This document shows positions 45,620 through 54,375 of a stretch of DNA of 62,993 nucleotides, piece by piece (the stretch's first letter is position 1; every line of letters begins with the position of its first letter). The stretch covers positions 1 to 62,993 of the forward strand of contig CAIZNN010000128.1 in assembly GCA_903934285.1 (NCBI GenBank). The letters run 5' to 3'. The position numbers were made by a program, and so were the translations under genes. Source of the DNA: Akkermansiaceae bacterium. GTDB taxonomy: Bacteria > Verrucomicrobiota > Verrucomicrobiia > Verrucomicrobiales > Akkermansiaceae. The notes under the pieces were generated by a model. That model was not told where the DNA came from and did no database searches. It saw only the letters and a program-made list of their open reading frames with translations.

Positions 45620-45715
45620 AGAGACTCCCTCGTGCCTCACACCGTCCTTAACTGGAGAGCCGTTGCCGTCCGCCGCTCCTGCTTATCCTCGCCATTTTGC
45701 CGTGTGCCCGGCGGC

Positions 45716-45940
45716 ATGGAGGCCTCCCAATACAAGGACTACGTCCTGTTCATGCTGTTCATCAAATACGTCTCCGACAAATTCGGTGTCAGCGATGACA
45801 TGGCCCCGCCGGTGACCATCCCCAAGGGTGAGGTTGAGCAACTCGTCACCCTTTGCAACGACACGCACCAGCAGTTTGTTGCGGCAGCCGGTCGCACCAT
45901 CGATACCCACCTCAAATATCCGAGACCGCGTCCCGGATAG
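45716..45940 (+). pseudogene. hsdM: Type I restriction-modification methylase HsdM, N-terminal relic
   Basis: GGMEASQYKDYVLFMLFIKYV followed by SDKFG and DDMAPPVTIPKG is the conserved N-terminal HsdM segment (HsdM_N helix bundle). It then switches after about 30 residues to EVEQLVTLCNDTHQQFVAAAG, not adjacent in HsdM, and stops. The methylase SAM motifs (NPPF/Y) are missing. First of a series of fragments from a destroyed defence island. Confidence 0.7.
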
Positions 45941-46377
45941 CCCTTCCCGATGCATCCGAGAAATCCGAGACGCTGTCTCGGATTTGCTCAGAAAGCCAGT
46001 GGGCGGCCCTGCCCAGCCGGGAAATGGTGGGCAAGCTTCCCAGTCGCTTTCCCCTCGGCTGGTCTCATTACGTCGAACTCCTAACCATCGATTCCCCCGA
46101 CGAGCGCCGCTTCTACGAGATCAAGGCTGCTGCCAACCAGTGGAGCGTGCGCGAGCTTGAGCGCCAGAGCGCCAGTTCCCTCTATCAGCGTCTCGCACTC
46201 AGCCGCGACAAGGACGAAATTCGCCGCCTCTCGCGCGAGGGCCAGATCGTGACAAAAGCCGCCGATCTCATCAAGAACCCGCTGGTGTTGGAATTCCTCG
46301 GCCTCGACGAGCGCCCCCACTACACCGAGGAAGAGTTGGAAAGCGCCATCATCGACAAGCTGGAAACCTTCCTGCTG
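45913..46377 (+). pseudogene. DUF1016/YhcG-type nuclease relic, joined in frame to the next fragment
   Basis: In the frame open from 45853: PLGWSHYVELLTIDSPDERR, FYEIKAAANQWSVRELERQ, ASSLYQRLALSRDKDEI, PLVLEFLGLDERPHYTEEEL and IIDKLETFLL match the middle of YhcG/DUF1016 proteins, which combine a helical N-terminal domain and a PD-(D/E)XK nuclease. Sequence breaks off at ETFLL, just where the nuclease core should begin, and continues in the same frame as DUF499-like sequence. A copy of the nucleotide text CGAGACNG...TCTCGG appears twice at 45925-45985, perhaps a repair scar. Confidence 0.7.
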
Positions 46378-46974
46378 GCCAGGGACCCGGAGCTGCGGCG
46401 CAAAACCCTCGGCGAGGGCGACCCCGCCCCCAGTCACGGCAAGTGCCAGGTGGTCGGCTTCAACGGCCGCAGCACCGATGCGCCGGGAGGCATCTGGGGC
46501 GCGATTGCCGAACCACTTGGAAAGGCCGACCAGTTTGCCCGCTATTGCTCGCCATTGCTCCAAGCGCCGGGCCCTGAGGCGTGGAAACAGCTTCTCGGGT
46601 CCGCCCCTGTGATCATGTTCCTTGATGAGCTCCCGTCCTACCTCGAATACACCGTCGCCGTCCCGGTCGGAAATGCCAATCTTGGCACCGTGACCACCGC
46701 CGCGCTGGCCAATTTGTTCGTGGCGGTCGCCGACATGGAAAATGTCTGTCTGGTCCTGTCGGATCTCGCCGGATCCAACTGCAGTGTCGGCCAGGCCAGC
46801 ATTGAGGCCGCCTTCAATCGCGCGGTCGGCGGCATCACTGCGGAGGCCAAGCACATCGCCGTGCCCATCCCCGACAAGCCCAACAGCCGCCTCCAGAAAT
46901 ACCGGATCCCGGAAAATGGCAAAAGGATGAAGTCGTCATCTCATGCCCCAGGCTCTTCCCTTCATCCTTCTTGA
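46378..46974 (+). pseudogene. DUF499-family ATPase relic
   Basis: After the fusion junction the frame reads IWGAIAEPLGKADQFARY, GPEAWKQLLGSAPVIMFLDE, LPSYLEYTVAVPVGN and NLGTVTTAALANLFVAVADM then NVCLVLSDLAGSN. These are DUF499 motifs, with a Walker-B-like VIMFLDELP. DUF499 ATPases occur in methylase-helicase defence cassettes. The Walker A region upstream and the large C-terminus are missing, and the tail IPDKPNSRLQKYRIPENGKR is another join. Only about 200 residues of a protein normally near 1000 remain. Confidence 0.7.
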
Positions 46975-46998
46975 CAGGCACCCATAAAACCATATGCT
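46971..46998 (+). promoter_or_regulatory. Candidate vapBC promoter
   Basis: TTGACA (46971-46976), 16-bp spacer, TATGCT (46993-46998). A start site 6-8 bp downstream would fall at about 47005, almost on the vapB ATG (47008), implying a leaderless or nearly leaderless message. CATATG and CATATATG repeats here could be the antitoxin operator. Confidence 0.45.
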
Positions 46999-47007
46999 CA
47001 CCCATAT

Positions 47008-47301
47008 ATGAAAACCACCCTGGACCTGCCCGACGACCTGTTGATCGAGGCCAAGACCCTCGCCGCCCGACGCAAAACGACTCTCAAGGCCATTGTCGAA
47101 CACGCGTTGCGGCGGGAAATCCAACCCGCTGCCGGGTTGGAAAATCCTGACCCGGAGAAATTCGAGGTCGGGCCCTTTGGCATCCTTCGAATTAAGAGAG
47201 TCCCGGGCGCGCCGCCCGTCACCTCCGAGATGATCCGCACCATTCAGGACGAGATCGACGAAGAAGACCTGCAAAGGGCTCTCCACCCAAACCGTCCATG
47301 A
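47008..47301 (+). CDS. vapB: VapB-type antitoxin
   Basis: 97 residues. Ribbon-helix-helix start MKTTLDLPDDLLIEAKTLAA followed by RRKTTLKAIVEHALRREI, as in VapB/RHH antitoxins, and an acidic, probably unstructured C-terminal half that would wrap the toxin (TIQDEIDEEDLQRALHPN). Binds and blocks the PIN toxin and represses its own promoter. Its end overlaps vapC by 4 bp. The pair is intact although the genes on both sides are relics. Confidence 0.85.
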   Translation: MKTTLDLPDDLLIEAKTLAARRKTTLKAIVEHALRREIQPAAGLENPDPEKFEVGPFGILRIKRVPGAPPVTSEMIRTIQDEIDEEDLQRALHPNRP

Positions 47302-47732
47302 TCACCCTGCTGGACGCCAACGTGCTCATCGCCTTGGGTGATGCCGGACACCACCACGAAGCCGCCGCCATGCGCTTCTTCCAAAACGTGGCCGTCCCCG
47401 GCGGTTGGGCCACCTGCCCGCTCACCGAAAATGCCTTCCTCCGCATTCTCAGCCAGCCGGGTTACCACCGCGGCCTGGGCTCTCCGGCTGAGGCGCGCCG
47501 AGTTCTGGTGCGCTTGCTCGCCTCACCCGGCCACCAATTCTGGCCCGACGATCTTTCCCTCACGGACACCCGGTTTTTCCCCAGCCTCCCTCCATCCAAG
47601 CAGCTCACCGACCTCTATCTTCTCGGCCTCGCGGTGAAGCACGGGGGCCGCTTTGCCACCTTCAACCTGGGCATCGACGCCTCCCTCATCCCCGGTGGCC
47701 CGGCCGCCTGTTGCTTCATTCCTCCTTCATAA
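47298..47732 (+). CDS. vapC: VapC-type PIN-domain toxin
   Basis: 144 residues. PIN acidic residues are in place: Asp in MITLLDANVLIALGD, Glu in CPLTENAFLRILSQPG and Asp in LTDLYLLGLAVKHGG, followed by FATFNLGID. The ribonuclease should cut RNA (often tRNA or rRNA) when VapB is degraded. Start ATG overlaps the vapB stop. The length is normal and the last residues (PAACCFIPPS) seem drawn from the adjacent intergenic sequence. Confidence 0.87.
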   Translation: MITLLDANVLIALGDAGHHHEAAAMRFFQNVAVPGGWATCPLTENAFLRILSQPGYHRGLGSPAEARRVLVRLLASPGHQFWPDDLSLTDTRFFPSLPPSKQLTDLYLLGLAVKHGGRFATFNLGIDASLIPGGPAACCFIPPS

Positions 47733-47762
47733 TTCATCCTTCAGCCTTCATCCTTTCTCCCC

Positions 47763-48323
47763 ATGCCCGCCTTCATCGAAACCCAGTTCCCCATCGCCCG
47801 CCTCTCCGCCGGGTCCTACAAGGAGCGCAAGGCGAACAACGGGCAGACGCTCAGGATGTTCTCGCAGTACTACGACACCGTCCGCTGGGTCGGTGACGAA
47901 TTGGCCAAGCGTCCCGAGTTTGGAGGCATGGACATCGGCCTTTATGCCGGCAGCAACCGCTCCGGCTTCTGGCGGGAGGGCCGCTTCCAGCGCATCCAGC
48001 GCATCGGCCAGGCACGCAGTGAGATTTGGATCGCCAATCTCCGCTACCGCGACTCCGTTGAGGATCGGGTCCATCAGGTGTTGGCAGACCGCCTCGAAGC
48101 CATCCACGGGCTTTTCGGCCAGATCCCCGACACCCTTGAAGATGTCTGGGTTCAAGTCGCCCTCAAGGATGAACAAGCTGCCCGCCAACTCATCGACCGC
48201 ACCGCCGCCACACGCAATCCCTTCGACGTCAAATACAGCAAGGTCGAAGACTCCAATTGGGAAACCTGCTCGTCCGTCCTCAACAAGGTCAGCATGAAAG
48301 AAGTCCTCTCGAAGGGGTGGTGA
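47763..48323 (+). pseudogene. DUF1156 methylase / SNF2-type helicase chimeric relic
   Basis: 186 residues in one open frame made of at least three pieces. Residues 1-29 (PAFIETQFPIARLSAGSYKE, RKANNGQTL) are the start of a DUF1156 DNA methylase. From about 30 (LRMFSQYYDTVRWVGDELAK) to REGRF and from RIQRIGQARSEIWIANLRYR to the end (TCSSVLNKVSMKEVLSKGW) is the C-terminal part of a superfamily 2 helicase, with motif VI (RIQRIGQ) kept. The block that normally joins the two helicase pieces is absent, without frameshift. The junction carries a CAGCGCATC direct repeat. Non-functional as an enzyme. Confidence 0.7.
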
Positions 48324-48540
48324 GCCGAAATTCAAAACATCACATAACCTAACTCCTTGAACTGCAAAACTCATTTCTCTCGCGATGGGTGATGAGTTCA
48401 GGAAAGACAGATGCTGCCCTACGATCAGAACTCAGCAAACGACCTCGTTTTAGACTCCTGAGCGAGCAAGTCTAATTGTCGCTGGACACAAGTTCAATTC
48501 CCTGAAGTTGTGGTAAATCGGCGGCTTGCCCGCCTCTTCA

Positions 48541-48740
48541 TCCTGGAGGGATGGCGGCCATTAGCCCGGGGTTGAGGAGCGCCAGCGACGAATACCCCGG
48601 GACGCCAAGGATTCACATATCAGCACCCTGGCAGGGGTGCCAGAGTCGTGTGCCCCATATTGCACGCCCGGCGCAGCGTTCTGCGACCCCTGCCGGGGTC
48701 GGATGCCGCCGGACAGAGCGCGGGAACCTCGGCGGCAAGG
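48541..48740. repeat. Interspersed intergenic repeat-like segment
   Basis: The 520-bp gap 48324-48843 has no credible gene. Within it are inverted motifs such as CACCCTGGCAGGGGTGCC (48627-48644) and CGACCCCTGCCGGGGTCGG (48691-48709) and an upstream text (TTAGCCCGGGGTTGAGGAGCG) of the kind repeated between genes of PVC bacteria. I cannot confirm copy number from one window. Confidence 0.45.
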
Positions 48741-48843
48741 ACGTCGCATCGCACCTTGCTCGTTCTTGATTTAAGGTGAGACAAAGGTGAGTGCTGTTTT
48801 TTTACTAACAATCAAAATCTTTATAACCAATTGATTTCAAGGG

Positions 48844-48917
48844 CGCGCCTGACTGGACTCGAACCAGTGACATTCCGCTTAGAAGGCGGATGCTCTATCC
48901 AACTGAGCTACAGGCGC
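48844..48917 (-). tRNA. tRNA-Arg (anticodon TCT)
   Basis: Cloverleaf read on the minus strand: acceptor GCGCCTG paired with CAGGCGC, D-arm GCTCAGTTGGATAGAGC, anticodon stem-loop ATCCGCCTTCTAAGCGGAT with TCT, T-arm ACTGGTTCGAGTCCAGT, discriminator G. CCA is not encoded (CCC follows). Confidence 0.96.
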
Positions 48918-49155
48918 CAAGCCTTGGGTTGCTACCAAGGATGAATTTTTTGCTGCCACATTGTCAAGCCGATGATCCGCAATGGCCAGGGAATATCCTG
49001 CGGGCGCGGCCAGGCGCGGTGCCGCGCTTCAGGGTTGGCAGGGGGCCGCCATGAGGCTATCATGCCACCGTGAACCGGATTTGCCTGATTGGTGGGACAA
49101 GCGCCGTGGCCGCGAGTGGGTCGTGGCGGTGCCCACTCTGCCGTGCCGCTTGCCG

Positions 49156-50529
49156 ATGACCCGTGCCACCCAACAGCCAGTTCCCAAACGACGCCCCGCC
49201 AGCCTGGCGGTGTGGATGACGTCGAGCGTGGCGGTGTTTGTGCTGTTGGGGTCGCTGGCCATGGTGGTGGCGTTCGCGCGGCACCTCGACCGCGAAGAAC
49301 GCCGGGCGTTCGAGGGGTTGGCGCGGACCAACGCCGGGTTTCTGGAGCGCACCCGGCTGCCGCAAAGCGAAAAAATGGCGGCGCAACTCGGCGAAATCAT
49401 CGGCGCTCGCGTGTTTTTCTGGCAGCCGGCAAGCGGCCGGGTCGTCGGCAAAACCGGCGATGCCATGGATGACGCCGCCTTGCACATGAGCTTTGATGGC
49501 AAGGTGAAGCTCATGCCCGACGGCGCGTGGAGGGTCGGGGTGTTAGGGTACGGCGGCACCCGCGTCATTTTCCTGCGCTCGGTGGCCGAGCGCGTGCGGG
49601 TAATGGACCAGGCCGACACCTGGCTGGCCTTGGGGGTGTTTTGGTTGCTGTCGTTGGCGCTGGGCTGGGGGCTGGCGCGGCGGGTGACGCGCCCGTTGCA
49701 CAGCCTGGCCGAGTCGCTGCCGCTGGTGGGCACCGAGCGCGACTTGCCGGAGTTGCCGGTGGCCCGCGGTGACGAAATCGGCCAGCTCGCGCAAACCCTC
49801 ACCCGCACCCACCACAGCCTGCGCGAGGAACGCCAGCGGCGCCGCGCGGCGGAACGCCATGCTTTGTTAGGCCGGATGGCCACCAGCCTGGCCCATGAGG
49901 TGCGCAACCCGGTGGCGGCGATCCGGCTCCACGCTCAATTGTTAGAATCGGCGCTGCCGGCCGAGGCGGCGCTCTCGCGCCAGCTCATCGAGAGCGAGGC
50001 GGAGCGCATCGAGGGCTTGGTGGCGCAATGGCTCAACTATGCCAAACCCGTGCCGCCTGTGCTGATGGAGGTGGACGTGGCGGCGGCGCTGCGCCAGGCG
50101 CTGCGGCTGATGGAGCCGCAGGCCCGGCATGCCGGGGTCTCGCTCGATTGCGCGGTGGAGCCAGATGCCGCAGCGGTGGTGATCCATGCCGACCGGCACC
50201 GGCTGCAGCAGGTGTTAGGCAACCTGTTGCTCAACGCGGTGCAGGCGATGCCGCACGGCGGGCGGGTCACGCTGCGGGTGCAGGATGCCGGTGCCCACGT
50301 GGCGGTGGTCGTCGAGGACGAAGGCGCGGGTTTCAGCGCGGCGGCCCGTGCCCGGCTGGGCGAGCCGTTTTATTCCGAGAAGGAAGGTGGGATGGGTTTG
50401 GGCCTGGCAGTGGCGAAGGACATTTGCGAGGCCCATGGCGGCGGGCTGGCCGTCGAAACCCGCGCCAGCGGAGGGGCCCGGGTGCGGGCCGAGTTCGCCA
50501 AGTCACCGCCCGCCGGATCCAGCATCTAA
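49156..50529 (+). CDS. Sensor histidine kinase (NtrB-like class)
   Basis: 457 residues from MTRATQQPVPKRRPASLAVW. Two membrane helices (MTSSVAVFVLLGSLAMVVAF and WLALGVFWLLSLALGWGLA) enclose about 110 residues of periplasmic sensor. A HAMP linker follows (VTRPLHSLAE), then the H-box RMATSLAHEVRNPVAAIRLH, the N-box VLGNLLLNAVQAMP, G1 VVVEDEGAGFS and G2 GGMGLGLAVAKDI. The kinase should phosphorylate the regulator that starts 26 bp downstream. Signal unknown; the downstream TonB receptor is a possible target. Confidence 0.92.
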   Translation: MTRATQQPVPKRRPASLAVWMTSSVAVFVLLGSLAMVVAFARHLDREERRAFEGLARTNAGFLERTRLPQSEKMAAQLGEIIGARVFFWQPASGRVVGKTGDAMDDAALHMSFDGKVKLMPDGAWRVGVLGYGGTRVIFLRSVAERVRVMDQADTWLALGVFWLLSLALGWGLARRVTRPLHSLAESLPLVGTERDLPELPVARGDEIGQLAQTLTRTHHSLREERQRRRAAERHALLGRMATSLAHEVRNPVAAIRLHAQLLESALPAEAALSRQLIESEAERIEGLVAQWLNYAKPVPPVLMEVDVAAALRQALRLMEPQARHAGVSLDCAVEPDAAAVVIHADRHRLQQVLGNLLLNAVQAMPHGGRVTLRVQDAGAHVAVVVEDEGAGFSAAARARLGEPFYSEKEGGMGLGLAVAKDICEAHGGGLAVETRASGGARVRAEFAKSPPAGSSI

Positions 50530-50555
50530 CCGCCAGTTCCCCACCCCCACCGCCG

Positions 50556-51875
50556 ATGACCGCCCACCCGATCCTGATCATTGAAGACGAACACGCCCTC
50601 GGCACCGCCTTGTCGTTCCTGGTGCGCCGCATGGGGCACTTGCCCACCTTGGTGGCGTCGGGTGCCGCCGGCTTGGCGGCCCTCAACCGCGAGAACTTCG
50701 CCGCGCTGGTGCTCGACATCGGGTTGCCGGACATGAGCGGGCTGAAGGTGTTAGAAAGGCTGCGGCAGCACGGCGACGCGGTGCCGGTGTTGGTCATCAC
50801 GGCCCACGCCACCCTGGATTACGCCATCCACGCCCAGAAATCCGGCGCCACCGCCTATCTAACCAAACCGCTGGATTTGCGCCAGTTCGAGCAAACGCTC
50901 GGTGCCATGCTGGCACCCGGGCTGCCGCCGGCGCAGCCCCCCCCGGCCGCGGCGCAAACCCGCGCGGCGACCTTGATTGGGGCCGCGCCTTGCTTGCGGG
51001 AGACCTTCATTGGCATCGCCCGCGCCTGCGCCGGGGACGTGCCGGCCCTCATCACCGGACCGAGTGGCTCGGGCAAGAGCCTGAGCGCGGCGGTGATCCA
51101 TGCCCACAGCCCGCGCGCCAGCCAGCCCTTGGAGTTTCTCACCTGCTCGCGCATCGCGGAGGCCACAGGATTCGACCGCAGCGGCGGCGGCACGATTGTG
51201 TTAGAAGAGGTGACCGAGCTCGCCGCCGACCTGCAAACGCTGCTGGCGGCCGGATTGGCCAGCGCGCCGGGGGCGCGGCCGCGGGTGCTGGCCACCACCG
51301 CCCATGACCCCCGCGAGGCGGTGCGCGACGGCAGCCTGCGCGAGGACCTGTACTACGCCCTAACCACCCTGACGATTCCGCTGCCACCCCTGCGCGAACG
51401 CAGCGGCGACATCCCGGCGCTCAGCGGGTTTTTTGTGGGCCTGCACGGCGAGGCGCCCGGGGCGCAACTCACGCCGCCGGTGTTGGCGGCGCTGCAGGCC
51501 TATCCGTGGCCGGGCAATGTCCGCGAATTGCGCCACGTGCTCGACTATGCCGTTACTATCAGTGGCGGCGGCCCGGTGTTCCTGAGCCATTTGCCGGCGC
51601 ACGTCGCCGCGGCCGCCGGCCACCGCGACGCCGTCCCGGCACCCGGGGAACTCGAGGCGGCGCTGGGCCGCTGGCTGGATGCCGAGTTGGCCCTGCCCGA
51701 GGGCGACGGCCCCGACTACGACGCGCTGTTGGAGCGGATCGAAGGGGTGATGCTGCGGCATTTGTTAGACAAGCACGAGCACAAGCCGACCCATCTGGCC
51801 GCCGCGCTGCGGATGCACCGCGCGACGTTGCGGCAGAAACTGCGGCGGGCCGGTTTGCAGCGGGGGGAAGAGTAG
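50556..51875 (+). CDS. NtrC-family response regulator lacking the GAFTGA loop
   Basis: 439 residues from MTAHPILIIEDEHALGTALS. Receiver: IIEDE, phospho-Asp in LVLDIGLPDMSG, VITAHA and YLTKPLD. AAA+ domain: Walker A ITGPSGSGKSLSAAVIHAH, Walker-B-like GGGTIVLEEVTEL (Glu for the usual Asp), arginine finger region RDGSLREDLYYAL, sensor II YPWPGNVRELRHVL. Between SRIAEATGFDRS and GGGTIVLEE the stretch that normally holds the sigma-54-contacting GAFTGA is missing. The C-terminal Fis-type helix-turn-helix (THLAAALRMHRATLRQKLRR) is present. It probably works with sigma-70 or as a repressor. Confidence 0.9.
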   Translation: MTAHPILIIEDEHALGTALSFLVRRMGHLPTLVASGAAGLAALNRENFAALVLDIGLPDMSGLKVLERLRQHGDAVPVLVITAHATLDYAIHAQKSGATAYLTKPLDLRQFEQTLGAMLAPGLPPAQPPPAAAQTRAATLIGAAPCLRETFIGIARACAGDVPALITGPSGSGKSLSAAVIHAHSPRASQPLEFLTCSRIAEATGFDRSGGGTIVLEEVTELAADLQTLLAAGLASAPGARPRVLATTAHDPREAVRDGSLREDLYYALTTLTIPLPPLRERSGDIPALSGFFVGLHGEAPGAQLTPPVLAALQAYPWPGNVRELRHVLDYAVTISGGGPVFLSHLPAHVAAAAGHRDAVPAPGELEAALGRWLDAELALPEGDGPDYDALLERIEGVMLRHLLDKHEHKPTHLAAALRMHRATLRQKLRRAGLQRGEE

Positions 51876-52027
51876 GCCGCCCGGGGCGAAATCCGGTCAT
51901 TCGCAGGCAGTCGCGGGCAAATCTTGTCCACCTCTGGCAATTGACTCCGAGGCGGCAAATATGCGATCCAAGGCGTGCGGCAAGCACCGCCGCAACCCAG
52001 CCATCTGTCTAACCGACCACCGCCACC

Positions 52028-54145
52028 GTGAACCGAATCCCTCCCGTCCTTGTCCTCCTCGCCGGCCTCGCCACACTCGACGCGCAGAATTTGCTAGATC
52101 CGTTGGTGGTGACAGCCGAACGGATGGCCACGTCGCTGAGCGAAACCCCCTATGCGGCGAGCAGCCTCGACGCGGAGTACCTGTGGGAAAACTCGCGCCG
52201 CACGCTGCCCGACGCCCTGCAATACACGCCGGGGGTGTTGGTGCAAAAGACCGGCAACGGCCAGGGTTCGCCGTTCATTCGCGGCTTCACCGGGCGCCAG
52301 AACCTGTTGCTGATGGATGGGGTGCGCATCAACAACTCGACCTATCGCAGCGGCCCGGTCCAATATTGGAACACCATCGACTCGCTGTCCATCGATCACC
52401 TCGAGCTGATCAAGAGCCAGGGCTCCGTGTTGTTTGGTTCGGATGCCATCGGCGGCACGCTCAACGCGTTCGGCAAAGCGCCTGACTTCCGCGAACAAAC
52501 CGCCGACCACGCCTATCTCGGGGGGGCGGCGTCCTACGAGTTCCGCAGCAATGGCCAGGGAAGCCACGTCGGCCGCCTCGAAACCGATGTCGGCGTCGGC
52601 GGCCAATTTGGCATTCTGCTCGGCCTTTCCGCCAAGGACTTCGGCGACCTCGAGGACTCCGCGCTCGGCCGCATGCGCAATACCGGCTACCCCGAGCAGG
52701 ACCTCGACCTCCGCGTCGATTGGGCCCTAACCGCTGACTCCACGCTCACCCTGGCGCAGTATTTCGTCAATCAAGACGATGTCTCGCGCTGGCACCGCAC
52801 GCTCTACAACCCCGGTTGGTCGGAGGACGGCCACGTCGCGGCGCCCGGCAAATGGACCACCGACAATTTCGATCAGGAACGCGCGCTGAGCTACCTCCGC
52901 TATGCCGGCACCAACCCGCAGGCGCATGGCGCCATCCAGCGCTGGAGCGCCACCCTGTCCTATCAGGCGAGCGATGACTCGGAGTGGCAAAACCGCCTCG
53001 GCGACCCCGCCGCCGGCTCGCGGCCCATCCGCGGGTCCTCGATCCATGTCGCCACCCTCGGCCTGGATCTCATGCTGGAATCCAAGCTCGGCCCCGGCGC
53101 GCTGGTTTACGGGCTGGATTACTATCACGACTGGGTGGATTCCTCCGGCTATCAAACCAATCCGGCCGGCACCAACCGCCGCGAAAGCCTGCCGATCGGC
53201 GATGACTCGGACTACGACCTGTTAGGGATCTATTCCCAATACGTGTGGCAGCCGGTGGCAGCCTTGGAAATCACCGCCGGGGCCCGTTACACCTATGCCG
53301 AGGCCACGGTGGGAAGATATTATAACAGTAACAACGCCATCCAGCCCGGTCAGTCCCAGGACTGGAGTTCCGTGGTGGGCTCGTTGCATGCGATCTATCA
53401 CCTGGATTCCTGCTGGAGTGTCTATGGCGGGCTGGCCCAGGCATTTCGCGCCCCGAACCTGGATGACCTCTCAGGCAATGCCACCGCCAGGGCTGGCAAT
53501 GATGCGCTGGGCTCCGCCACCCTCGCTCCGGAGACGTTCCTGACCTATGAACTCGGGGTCCGCCGCCATACCGCCAATCTATCAGCGAGCCTGGCGGCCT
53601 TCTACACCGCGGCGCAGGATCTCATCGTCGGCGTGCCTATCAGCTCCGGCAGCACCACCACGGTGGCCACCAATGCCGCTGATGGCTATGTCTATGGCTG
53701 CGAACTCGAGGCGGCGTGGCGCATCCACCCGCAGTGGACACTCAGCGGCTTTGCCGCCTGGCAGGACGGTCGCACCGCCGCCCCCGCCTACCTCAACGGC
53801 CCGCTTCAGGACAAGCCCAACACCCGCCAACTGCCGCTCAGCGGCTCGCTGGCCCTGCGCTGGACCGCCGCCTCGCAGATCTATTGGGTGGAAGGCCGGC
53901 TGTTGGCCGCCGCTACCGAAGACCGCATCAGCGCCGCGGACCAAGCGGCGGACAACCAACGCATCCCCACCGGCGGGACCCCGGGTTATGTGGTCGCCTC
54001 CCTGCACGCCGGGTGGCAGGTCAACGAGAAGCTGGCGCTCAATTGCGGCCTCGAGAATCTAACCGACGAAAGCTACCGCAATCACGGCTCCGGCCAGAAC
54101 GAAGCGGGCTTCAGCGCGATTTTGGGCGCGCGGGTGACGTGGTGA
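52028..54145 (+). CDS. TonB-dependent outer-membrane receptor
   Basis: 705 residues with a GTG start (MNRIPPVLVLLAGLATLDAQ signal). TonB box DPLVVTAERM, plug domain SLSETPYAASSLDAEYLWEN, TLPDALQYTPGVLVQKTGNG, PFIRGFTGRQNLLLMDGVRI, LIKSQGSVLFGSDAIGGTLN, then a 22-strand barrel with EITAGARYTYAEAT and YGGLAQAFRAPNLDDLSGN, ending AGFSAILGARVTW with an aromatic terminus. Takes up a chelated metal, vitamin or sugar; the substrate cannot be read. Lies 152 bp after the two-component pair. Confidence 0.93.
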   Translation: MNRIPPVLVLLAGLATLDAQNLLDPLVVTAERMATSLSETPYAASSLDAEYLWENSRRTLPDALQYTPGVLVQKTGNGQGSPFIRGFTGRQNLLLMDGVRINNSTYRSGPVQYWNTIDSLSIDHLELIKSQGSVLFGSDAIGGTLNAFGKAPDFREQTADHAYLGGAASYEFRSNGQGSHVGRLETDVGVGGQFGILLGLSAKDFGDLEDSALGRMRNTGYPEQDLDLRVDWALTADSTLTLAQYFVNQDDVSRWHRTLYNPGWSEDGHVAAPGKWTTDNFDQERALSYLRYAGTNPQAHGAIQRWSATLSYQASDDSEWQNRLGDPAAGSRPIRGSSIHVATLGLDLMLESKLGPGALVYGLDYYHDWVDSSGYQTNPAGTNRRESLPIGDDSDYDLLGIYSQYVWQPVAALEITAGARYTYAEATVGRYYNSNNAIQPGQSQDWSSVVGSLHAIYHLDSCWSVYGGLAQAFRAPNLDDLSGNATARAGNDALGSATLAPETFLTYELGVRRHTANLSASLAAFYTAAQDLIVGVPISSGSTTTVATNAADGYVYGCELEAAWRIHPQWTLSGFAAWQDGRTAAPAYLNGPLQDKPNTRQLPLSGSLALRWTAASQIYWVEGRLLAAATEDRISAADQAADNQRIPTGGTPGYVVASLHAGWQVNEKLALNCGLENLTDESYRNHGSGQNEAGFSAILGARVTW

Positions 54146-54149
54146 GCAA

Positions 54150-54345
54150 TTAGCCCGGCATGGCAAGGGGCGCCGGCTTTAGCCGGCATGGCCGGCATGG
54201 CAAGGAGCGCCGGCTTTAGCCGGCATGGCCGGCATGGCAAGGAGCGCCGGCTTTAGCCGGCATGGCCCATGAAGCGAGAAAGCGGGGTCGCTGGCGGCCA
54301 CTCCTTTCGCGTTTCATGGGCGAGGCGGACTAAAGTCCGCGCTCC
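54150..54345. repeat. Tandem palindromic REP-like elements
   Basis: Three tandem copies of about 41 bp built on GCGCCGGCTTTAGCCGGC with spacer ATGGCCGGCATGGCAAGG; each copy is a hairpin. A related form GAGGCGGACTAAAGTCCGCGCTCC (54320-54343) lies downstream. They separate the convergent receptor and coiled-coil genes and could act as bidirectional terminators. Confidence 0.85.
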
Positions 54346-54375
54346 TTTGCTAACGAATGCGCAGGCGGGGGCTTG

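Noticed and set aside
45632..48323. Complete restriction-modification or DISARM-like system.
   Set aside because: Every enzyme lacks core catalytic parts; only VapBC is complete.
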